A DNA stretch of 64,000 nt from Planctomycetota bacterium (GTDB lineage Bacteria; Planctomycetota; UBA1135). The translations under genes and the position numbers were made by a program. The notes beneath the pieces were generated by a model. That model was given only the letters and a program-made list of their open reading frames with translations. It had not been told where the DNA came from and made no database searches. The DNA lies in NCBI GenBank assembly GCA_002705055.1, contig PAHY01000021.1:46086-110085 (forward strand), in the 5' to 3' direction. This document shows positions 1 through 6,341 of this stretch, in pieces. Numbering within the stretch: position 1 is the first letter of the stretch; each line of letters starts with the position of its first letter.

Positions 1-907
1 CCGTCAGCGCCAAGCGCAAGGCGGCGGCCAGGCGGGCTTCGCCGGTCGCGGCGGCGCGCGCATGCGCGGCGAAGCACAGGCCGAGGGCAGCGCCCGCGGA
101 CTCGCCGATCACATGGGCGAGCATCGCTTCCACGTCAGCTCGATCCAGGCCTCGCAGCACAACGCCGAGCGGGTCTACATCACGCTCGACGGCCACCGCA
201 GCAACGACGATCTGCCGCACGTCTTCCGTTCGGATGACATGGGTCGTACCTGGACTTCGCTGACCGAGAACCTGCCGGACATGGCAGGCTCGGCTCGCGT
301 GATCGTCGAGGACTACGAAAACCAGGATGTGCTGTTCCTCGGCACCGAGTTCGGCGCTTGGGCCTCGATCGATCGCGGCGCCACCTGGACCCGGATCAAC
401 AACGATGATCTGCCGACCGTGCCGGTGCACGACTTCAAGCTGCACAAGCTGACCGGCGAGCTCATCGCCGGAACGCACGGCCGTTCGATCTGGATCGTCG
501 ATGTCTCGACCCTGCGTCAGCTCAGCGCCGAAGCCATGGAAGAGCGCGCCAAGCTCTACCAGCCGGAAGAGGCGATGATCTGGAAGCGGGCACGCTCTGC
601 CGGCAGCAGCGGCACGCGTCGCTTCGTCGGTGAGAACCCGTCGGGCGGGGCGCCGATTCGCTACTCACTCGGCGCGCGCGCGCGCAGCGTCGAGCTGTGG
701 ATCACCGACATCCGCGGCGAGACCATCTGGGAAGCCGAAGAAGCCCCCACGACCCAGGGCCTGCATGAGTTCCGTTGGAACCTGCGCGCTGCCGCAAGTG
801 GTGGGCGTCGCTGGTCGCCGCCGGTCCCGGCTGGCCAGTACCTGGTCAACCTGAAGGTCGACGGCAACACCCAGACGCAGATTCTGGAAGTGATCGCCGA
901 AGACTAG
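1..907 (+). CDS. BNR/sortilin-like beta-propeller protein (5' end missing)
   Basis: The reading frame is open from base 2, so the gene begins outside the window; the ATG at 62 is internal. Codons 1-20 before it give a Gly/Arg/Gln-rich stretch. The visible protein has propeller repeats of the VPS10/BNR type: 'FRSDDMGRTWTSL' and 'SIDRGATWTRI' are Asp-box-like blades, and 'GTEFGAWASIDRG' and 'GTHGRSIWIVDV' are typical of the last blades of WD40/YVTN/BNR exported proteins often annotated as glycosyl hydrolases. The C-terminal 80 residues look like a FlgD/Ig-like beta domain ('PVPAGQYLVNLKVDG'). No catalytic residues are identifiable, so enzymatic function is not claimed. The stop overlaps by 4 bp the stop of the convergent gene. 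Confidence 0.8.
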   Translation, partial: RQRQAQGGGQAGFAGRGGARMRGEAQAEGSARGLADHMGEHRFHVSSIQASQHNAERVYITLDGHRSNDDLPHVFRSDDMGRTWTSLTENLPDMAGSARVIVEDYENQDVLFLGTEFGAWASIDRGATWTRINNDDLPTVPVHDFKLHKLTGELIAGTHGRSIWIVDVSTLRQLSAEAMEERAKLYQPEEAMIWKRARSAGSSGTRRFVGENPSGGAPIRYSLGARARSVELWITDIRGETIWEAEEAPTTQGLHEFRWNLRAAASGGRRWSPPVPAGQYLVNLKVDGNTQTQILEVIAED

Positions 908-1980
908 GACGACCATTTCACGACATAGACCGGTGGGAGCCGCAGCGCTTGCTGCTCCCACCGGTCTCCGCCGTTCTGGGTGAGCCAAAGCCCGCCAGTC
1001 GTCGAGCCGAAAGCAAGACGATCGCCGCTGGCGTCGATCGCGAGCGCGTGGCGGAACACCAGGTCGTAGGCGTGCGACTGCGGCAGCCCATCGCTTTGGA
1101 CCTCGAAGCTCTGGCCGCCATCGTTGGTGCGTTGCACCACGACCTTGGCGTCGACCGGCACCCGGCACTGGTCCTTGACCGCCGGCACGAACCAGGCGCG
1201 ATCGGGATCCTGCGGGTGCACCGCGACCGCGAAGCCAAAGGCCGAGACCGGCGCGGTGGTGATCTCCTCCCAAGCCGCATCGCCGTCCTTGCGGAAGATC
1301 CCGCAGTGGTGCTGCGTCCATAGCCGGTCGGGCTGCGCCGGGCAGCGCACGATCAGGTGCGGGTCCTGTGAGTCCGGCTCGAACTGCTGCTCTTCAGGAA
1401 GGAAGTCGGCGCGCATGCCGTGCGCGATCTGTTCCCAGCTTGCGCCGTCATCGCGGGTCAGCCAGGCCCCGCCGCAAGAGACGCCCACGACAATCTCGGT
1501 CGAGCGCTGGGGGTGGACGCAGATCGAGTGGATCGCAGGCTCGTCGGCTCCGCCGCCGAACCACTTGGCTCGCCCCGGGTGATCCCAGAGCGAGCGCACC
1601 AGCTCCCAGCTCTGGCCGTGGTCATCGCTGCGGAACAGGCCGCCGGGAATCGTCCCGGCCCAGAGCCGCCCCGGCTGATCCGCCCCGCCGGATTCGAGCG
1701 CCCAGAGCTCCTGGACGCTGGCCTCCTCCCCTTCAGGAAAAGCCGGGCAGCTGACTTCTTCCCAGGCATCCGCGCCGGGCGCGAGCCGATGCAGCTTCGG
1801 CCCGAAGTGGCCGAGGTTGAGCGCGGCGTAGCGCGCGCCATCCCGCGCGTCAGTGAGCAGCTGCGTCACCGGATCGCCGACGAAGTCGTGGCGCGTCGGC
1901 GTCCAGCTTCCCTCCCCCTGATTCTGCAAAGTGAACAGACCCTTGCGGGTACCGACCAACAGGGTGGGAGCAACGGACAT
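904..1980 (-). CDS. BNR-repeat (sialidase-like propeller) protein
   Basis: 358 residues starting MSVAPTLLVGTRKGLF. Repeated Asp-box-like motifs (S/T-x-D-x-G-x-S/T-W) are visible: 'RSDDHGQSWELV', 'TRDDGASWEQI', 'RTNDGGQSFEV' and 'TQNGGDRWEQQ', spaced as blades of a six- or seven-bladed propeller. The family is usually called WD40/YVTN/BNR-like or exo-alpha-sialidase-like. There is no signal peptide, so it is probably cytoplasmic, and no sialidase Arg triad can be assigned. It is convergent with the previous gene (4-bp stop overlap) and lies 11 bp downstream of the MoaD/ThiS-like gene, probably in the same transcript. Function is unknown. Confidence 0.85.
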   Translation of the reverse strand: MSVAPTLLVGTRKGLFTLQNQGEGSWTPTRHDFVGDPVTQLLTDARDGARYAALNLGHFGPKLHRLAPGADAWEEVSCPAFPEGEEASVQELWALESGGADQPGRLWAGTIPGGLFRSDDHGQSWELVRSLWDHPGRAKWFGGGADEPAIHSICVHPQRSTEIVVGVSCGGAWLTRDDGASWEQIAHGMRADFLPEEQQFEPDSQDPHLIVRCPAQPDRLWTQHHCGIFRKDGDAAWEEITTAPVSAFGFAVAVHPQDPDRAWFVPAVKDQCRVPVDAKVVVQRTNDGGQSFEVQSDGLPQSHAYDLVFRHALAIDASGDRLAFGSTTGGLWLTQNGGDRWEQQALRLPPVYVVKWSS

Positions 1981-1991
1981 AGAAGATCAGC

Positions 1992-2264
1992 CTAGCCGCC
2001 CGAGAGCGCCTGCATCACATCCAGATCCTGGCCCGGTTCGAGCGGCCGGTCGAGCGCGTCCGCGCCGCGCGCCAGCTCGCCGCCGACGAAGAGCGCCACG
2101 TGCTTGCGCAGCACCCCCTGCTCGTCGAGCAGATAGGCGCGCAGGCGCGGGTTCTGATCGAACACCTGCTCCAGCGCCTCGCGCGGGGTCGCGCCCTCGA
2201 CCTCGGCCGGCGGCGCTTCTAGGAAGCGGCGGAGCTGAGGGGTGAAGCGCACGTGGACCGGCAT
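1992..2264 (-). CDS. MoaD/ThiS-family ubiquitin-like sulfur carrier
   Basis: 90 residues with the beta-grasp pattern of MoaD/ThiS proteins: N-terminal 'VHVRFTPQLRRF', a middle 'REALEQVFDQNPRLRAYLLDEQG', then 'HVALFVGGEL', 'PLEPGQDLDVMQALSGG'. The C-terminal Gly-Gly is the residue pair that is adenylated and thiocarboxylated in the family. No MoaE, ThiG or E1-like gene is in the window, so the pathway (molybdopterin, thiamine, or another sulfur transfer) cannot be decided. It is followed after 11 bp by the BNR gene; such single MoaD-like proteins beside BNR genes suggest a role outside molybdopterin synthesis, but that is inference. It is divergent from the next gene with only 17 bp between starts. 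Confidence 0.85.
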   Translation of the reverse strand: MPVHVRFTPQLRRFLEAPPAEVEGATPREALEQVFDQNPRLRAYLLDEQGVLRKHVALFVGGELARGADALDRPLEPGQDLDVMQALSGG

Positions 2265-2281
2265 CGACTCAGAATACTCCT

Positions 2282-2584
2282 ATGCTCAGACGCATGGACG
2301 CCGCCAGTTTCCGCTCCAGCCTCGCCGCCCTGACGCCGCCGACCGAGCTGGACCCCCTGCTGACGGCGCTATGGCTGGCCTGGAACGGCCGCTGGGAGGA
2401 GGCGCACGACGCGGTCAACCGCTGCGAAGGCACCGAAGGCGCCTGGCTGCACGCCCATCTGCATCGCGAGGAAGGCGACCTCCACAATGCTGACTATTGG
2501 TATCGGCGTGCCCAGCGCGAAGGGCCTACGCACGGCCTGATCGAGGAGCGCGAAGCGATGCTGCAGGCCTGGACCGAGAACTGA
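2282..2584 (+). CDS. small conserved hypothetical protein
   Basis: 100 residues, Trp- and His-rich, with 'ALWLAWNGRWEEAHDAV' and 'GAWLHAHLHREEGDLHNADY' followed by 'WYRRAQREG'. From memory this pattern recurs in roughly 100-residue uncharacterised proteins of many phyla; it looks like two TPR-like helical hairpins. No signal peptide or membrane segment. The start could be ATG 2282 or ATG 2294; neither has a clear Shine-Dalgarno sequence. The intergenic space to the divergent MoaD-like gene is only 17 bp, so promoters must lie in or over the neighbouring coding sequence. Confidence 0.75.
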   Translation: MLRRMDAASFRSSLAALTPPTELDPLLTALWLAWNGRWEEAHDAVNRCEGTEGAWLHAHLHREEGDLHNADYWYRRAQREGPTHGLIEEREAMLQAWTEN

Positions 2585-2725
2585 ATCGCGCTTCTCGGCC
2601 GTTCCGGATCTTCACAAATCCTCCTTCCCAGGCACTTAGGAATTCGGGACAATATCCCCCGTTTGGTCCGCCTGTGCGAACTCGAATCTGGGATTTCGCA
2701 TTGGCTTCAGAACCCGAATTTCCCC

Positions 2726-4423
2726 ATGCAAAAACTCCCGATCCTCGCTGCCCTTGCTGCGACCGCTGGCGTCGCCGCGGCACAGAATCCTCGTACTCCC
2801 GTTCGTGTCGACACCGCTTCGAACTTCGCAGAAGTTCCTTGCGTGGCTTCCGATCAGGACCTTTCCGCCATTCTCTATCAGGTTGACGCCGATAACAGCC
2901 TTTGGGTGACAACCTCCGACGGGCGTGGAATCAACTGGACCGCACCGGTCCGAATCGATGATAAGCCTTCCGGTTCGCCCAACTTCATTCTGACTCGCAA
3001 ATCGCTTCGAGTCGAGAATGGAAACATCTTTGCGTGCTGGCGCGACGACCGAAACGGCGCGGTCGATGACATGTACTTCACCGTCTCGACGGATGGAGGC
3101 GCGACTTGGGCGGCCAATGTCCTCCTCGATAAGGGCTATCCGACAGGTGGGAACCCCGTCCGAGACTATGCGTTTGATGTTGACGGCGATTCCGCTGCAG
3201 TTCTGATTGCAACGGATAACGGTGACGAGGACCTCTTCCTTGTCGTGTCGACAAGCGCGTCTACGGGAGCGTTCTCTGCAGCGATTCCGGCAAGTACTTT
3301 CAATGGACTCGGCGACGCCGACGCGATCGACCTTGAGATCGAAGGTGATCTTGTTCACTTCGCGTACAACCACGACACCACAGGTGTGAATCAAACCTAT
3401 TACAGCGTCTATGACCTTGCCGGCGGGACGTTCTTGACTCAGGACTTGCTTGTCTCCGCAAATGCGCAGGCAGCTGGTGGCGACTCAGCTGGAGCGCTTG
3501 ACATCTCATGCCAAGGTTCTGAGGCTCTCATTGGCTGGGAAGTCGATGACGTGAATGGCGCCTCTGAAGAACTGTGGGTCAACCTGATCGAGAGTGGCGT
3601 CGCACTGGGCGACGTCCAGATCGGTGGCTACCTTGCCGGAACTGACGACGTTGATCAGACGACAGTGTTCCATACTGGCACTCGAGCAATCGTCGCTTGG
3701 GAGGACAATCGCACAGGCGGAGACGAGTGCTATGTCGCGTCGTCAGACTTGACTGGTGGAGCATTTGCCTTTGGTGCAGAGACACAATTCACCTCCGGAG
3801 GAGGTGGGTTCCCATCGATCTCTGGTGGTGGCGATTACTTCGCATGCACCGCGACTGGAGGCGGGTTCCCTGAGGCTGTTAACGCGATCGCTTCGCGTGA
3901 CGGCGGCACGAGCTTCGGCACTCCGTTCGTGGTTTCGAACAATGCAGGATTCGATGCCGACTTTGCAGAAGTCGCATTCAATGAAGTCTATGGCAACTTT
4001 GTCGTGAGCTATCTGGCAGATGAACTTACGGATAACGAGTGCTACGCCGGTGGCTTCCGCGTCCAGTCGGTCGCTGCCGTCGGCACCTTCTCGGCCGGCT
4101 CGCCGGTGAGCTTCGAAGTCTCGAACTTCGGTCTCTCGGAAGATGGCCAGAACTTCGCCGTCGTCGCCTCGAACGCGATGGGCAGCATCGTTCTGCCGGA
4201 CGGTCGTGACATCGGCCTCGCCAACGGCACCATCTACAACTACACCCGCTCGCGCGTCCCCGGCCAGTTCTCGGGTGCGCTCAGCGGTGGCGCCGGCTCG
4301 CTCGCGACCTTCAACCTGCCGAACGTCGCGCCGGGCACCACGATCTACTTCACCGCGGTCGGCTTCGACGCCTCGGCGAACCTGTACAGCATCACCGACG
4401 TCCAGTCGGTCACCACGCTGTAA
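2726..4423 (+). CDS. secreted Asp-box-type protein with distinct C-terminal domain
   Basis: 565 residues from ATG 2726, chosen because it opens a clean signal peptide (MQKLPILAALAATAGVAAAQ). The body has repeats of the form 'WRDDRNGAVDDMYFTVSTDG', 'WEDNRTGGDECYVASSDL' and 'ASRDGGTSF', i.e. propeller blades seen in secreted BNR proteins. The last ~120 residues, from about base 4055, form a separate beta domain (FSAGSPVSFEVSNFG ... TTIYFTAVGFDASANLY) that recalls conserved C-terminal domains of surface proteins in Planctomycetota. Base use changes sharply there: the propeller part uses many A/T-ending codons, the C-terminal part almost only G/C-ending ones like its neighbours. Function unknown; surface exposure is inferred. 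Terminators follow directly. Confidence 0.85.
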   Translation: MQKLPILAALAATAGVAAAQNPRTPVRVDTASNFAEVPCVASDQDLSAILYQVDADNSLWVTTSDGRGINWTAPVRIDDKPSGSPNFILTRKSLRVENGNIFACWRDDRNGAVDDMYFTVSTDGGATWAANVLLDKGYPTGGNPVRDYAFDVDGDSAAVLIATDNGDEDLFLVVSTSASTGAFSAAIPASTFNGLGDADAIDLEIEGDLVHFAYNHDTTGVNQTYYSVYDLAGGTFLTQDLLVSANAQAAGGDSAGALDISCQGSEALIGWEVDDVNGASEELWVNLIESGVALGDVQIGGYLAGTDDVDQTTVFHTGTRAIVAWEDNRTGGDECYVASSDLTGGAFAFGAETQFTSGGGGFPSISGGGDYFACTATGGGFPEAVNAIASRDGGTSFGTPFVVSNNAGFDADFAEVAFNEVYGNFVVSYLADELTDNECYAGGFRVQSVAAVGTFSAGSPVSFEVSNFGLSEDGQNFAVVASNAMGSIVLPDGRDIGLANGTIYNYTRSRVPGQFSGALSGGAGSLATFNLPNVAPGTTIYFTAVGFDASANLYSITDVQSVTTL

Positions 4424-4430
4424 GGCAAAA

Positions 4431-4459
4431 GGCCGTCGATCCCCCCCGGATCGACGGCC
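4431..4459 (+). terminator. hairpin after secreted protein gene
   Basis: Perfect 12-bp inverted repeat GGCCGTCGATCC / GGATCGACGGCC with a CCCCC loop, 7 bases after the stop at 4423. No T-tract follows, so on its own it would be a weak intrinsic terminator; it probably works together with the hairpin at 4474-4503. Confidence 0.5.
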
Positions 4460-4473
4460 CCATGCGACATTGG

Positions 4474-4503
4474 AAAGGCCTCGCCCGGAAGGGCGAGGCC
4501 TTT
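4474..4503. terminator. bidirectional rho-independent terminator
   Basis: 13-bp perfect stem AAAGGCCTCGCCC / GGGCGAGGCCTTT with a GGAA tetraloop, followed on the plus strand by CTCTTTGTT. The A-rich/T-rich ends make it symmetrical, and it sits exactly between two convergent genes (stops at 4423 plus and 4511 minus), as expected for a shared terminator. Confidence 0.85.
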
Positions 4504-4510
4504 CTCTTTG

Positions 4511-5401
4511 TTAGAAGCGCGAGCCGCTGTTGAGCACGATCTCTTGCGGGATCAGCGCGGCGGCTTCGGCGCCCTGCTCGGCGGCTTCGAGTTCGAACTC
4601 GGCACGCTGCTCGTAGTTCATCTGGTTCTGCGAGCTGGAGAGCACCTGCAGCTCAGCCTCTTGGCGGCTGCGGATTCCGGAGAGACGCGACTGGATCTGA
4701 TCCAGGCTGCCCGCTTCGTAGCGGCTCATCTCTTCGATGGTCTTGTTGCGCTTCTCCATCAGGTCGATCAGACGCTCGTTGCGAGCCACTGCGTCGACTT
4801 GACGCTCGAGTTGATCCAGCTGAGCCTGGAACTGAGCCCGCTCGCTTTCGAGCTGAGCGAGGACTTCTTCCATGCGCTCGGCCTGCTGGTACAGGTAACC
4901 GAGGTCACGGTCGGCGTCCTCGACGCGGCTCGAGTAGGTCGCGGCCACCTGGTTTGCCTGGGCAGCGCGGGCCTTGGCGCGCGACTGAGCGGCGCTGACG
5001 GCGTAGCGGCTGGAGGCGTTGGTGAAGGCGACCGGCTCGGTGCCGATCTCGGTGTTGAAGGACTCGGCGTCCTGGCGGGCGAGCAGCACGACGCGCTGGG
5101 CGACGGCCTTCTCACGCTCGAGCTCGCGGATCTGCTGATGCAGGTCAGTGAGATCGGCCTGGACGGAGGCGATGCGCTTCGGGTACTCCTTTTGCAGCTT
5201 GCGGAGCTGCGAGCGCAGAGCGACCGGGTCGTCGATGTTGGCGTCGATCACATCGCTGATCTCGGTTTTGACTTGATGGGCCATGGCGTGCACACGCTCG
5301 GGGCCGGCAACCATGGCTGCGATTCCGGCGACCACGAGCATGATCAGCGCCAGGCGAAAGAAAGGCTTGAGGATGCTGAGCATGACGGTCTTCACATTCA
5401 T
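4511..5401 (-). CDS. membrane-anchored coiled-coil protein
   Basis: 296 residues from ATG 5401; the frame is open further upstream but that part is compositionally non-coding. An N-terminal hydrophobic segment (LALIMLVVAGIAAMVA, about residues 16-31) is either a membrane anchor or a signal. The remainder is almost entirely charged helix with heptad-like spacing (IREL..., 'LAQLESERAQFQAQLDQLE', 'IDLMEKRNKTIEEM'), i.e. long coiled coils, superficially like PspA or myosin-like fillers but without a recognisable family motif. It is divergent from the ECF sigma gene across 190 bp, so it may be a target or partner of that regulator; this is a positional inference only. Confidence 0.75.
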   Translation of the reverse strand: MNVKTVMLSILKPFFRLALIMLVVAGIAAMVAGPERVHAMAHQVKTEISDVIDANIDDPVALRSQLRKLQKEYPKRIASVQADLTDLHQQIRELEREKAVAQRVVLLARQDAESFNTEIGTEPVAFTNASSRYAVSAAQSRAKARAAQANQVAATYSSRVEDADRDLGYLYQQAERMEEVLAQLESERAQFQAQLDQLERQVDAVARNERLIDLMEKRNKTIEEMSRYEAGSLDQIQSRLSGIRSRQEAELQVLSSSQNQMNYEQRAEFELEAAEQGAEAAALIPQEIVLNSGSRF

Positions 5402-5591
5402 TGAGTGGTTTCCGGGATGCGACCGGAGCGGACGGAGGTGCCGTCCACGCAGCCTTGTTGGGGAAGCCGCGCGGCGGATTTCGCCCCGGCCTCCGCTTTT
5501 TCCGTGCGTAGTAGGATGGTCCTGAGGCGCGCCCCCCGGCGCCTGCCTCCCCGCCGCTGCCCGCGGAGCCCCACAAATACAACTCCCTGAC
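5402..5591. promoter_or_regulatory. divergent intergenic region
   Basis: 190 bp between the divergent starts of the coiled-coil gene and the ECF sigma gene; it must hold both promoters unless they lie inside the genes. I see no consensus -35/-10 pair. TAGGAT near 5510 is a possible -10-like hexamer on the plus strand. The sigma ATG at 5592 has no Shine-Dalgarno sequence in the 15 bases before it, which would fit a leaderless or short-leader mRNA. Confidence 0.35.
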
Positions 5592-6341
5592 ATGGTTCAA
5601 AGCCTCTCCTCCCGCTTCATTGGCCGCCTGAAGGCACGCGACCCTGAAGCGTGGTTCGAACTGTGGCAGATTTTCGGCCCGGTCATTCAGGGCACACTCA
5701 CCCGCTGGGGCCGCGGGATCATCGGCGCCGAGACCGTCCGCGACCTTTCCCAGGAGACCCTCGCAGCCCTGTCGGACGCGATCGATCGGCACGACCCCAA
5801 TAAGGGAGCGCGCTTTTCGACCTGGCTGCTGGCGATCGCCCGCCACACTCTGGGAGACGAGCTGGACCGCCGCAACGCGCTGAAGCGCGGCTCGGGTAAG
5901 CGCCCGGCCAGCCTGGACGAGTCCTGGACCACCGGCACCCTGCCCTCGGCCGACACCGCCTACGAGAGCGCCGTGTTCCGCGCCAAGGTGGCGGCGGCGA
6001 TCCGCCAGACCGAGATCGAGAGCGACTTCATGGACTTCTCGATCTACCGGATGCGGGTCTTCGACGGCCAGACCGGCAAGGATGTGGCCGCCAACCTCGG
6101 GGTCAGCGAGCCCACCGTCAGCCGGCGGCTCAGCAAGGTTCGCGGCCTGCTCCGCGACCGGCTCGAGCACGTGATCGGCACATTCTCCTTTACCCCCGAG
6201 GAACTGGAGGAAGCCGAGCGAAACGGACTGACCCTGAATCCCAAGAAGGCAGATGACACCCTCTTCGACGAAGCCCTCGCCGAGATCTACCACGCCCAGG
6301 TAGACCAGCCGCCGGGGGCCAACCCCATCGAGCAACGGTGA
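5592..6341 (+). CDS. ECF-type RNA polymerase sigma factor
   Basis: 249 residues. Region 2 is visible at about residues 30-95: 'VRDLSQETLAALSDAIDRHD' and 'GARFSTWLLAIARHTLGDEL', with the aromatic/acidic pattern that contacts -10 DNA and core polymerase. Region 4 follows at about 150-200 with a helix-turn-helix 'GKDVAANLGVSEPTVSRRLS'. A C-terminal tail of about 50 residues (FTPEELEEAERNG...) exceeds the usual 170-200 residues of ECF factors and might interact with a regulator. The stop overlaps the GTG start of the protein kinase (GTGA), so the two are translationally coupled. No anti-sigma factor is adjacent; the kinase is the probable partner. Confidence 0.9.
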   Translation: MVQSLSSRFIGRLKARDPEAWFELWQIFGPVIQGTLTRWGRGIIGAETVRDLSQETLAALSDAIDRHDPNKGARFSTWLLAIARHTLGDELDRRNALKRGSGKRPASLDESWTTGTLPSADTAYESAVFRAKVAAAIRQTEIESDFMDFSIYRMRVFDGQTGKDVAANLGVSEPTVSRRLSKVRGLLRDRLEHVIGTFSFTPEELEEAERNGLTLNPKKADDTLFDEALAEIYHAQVDQPPGANPIEQR

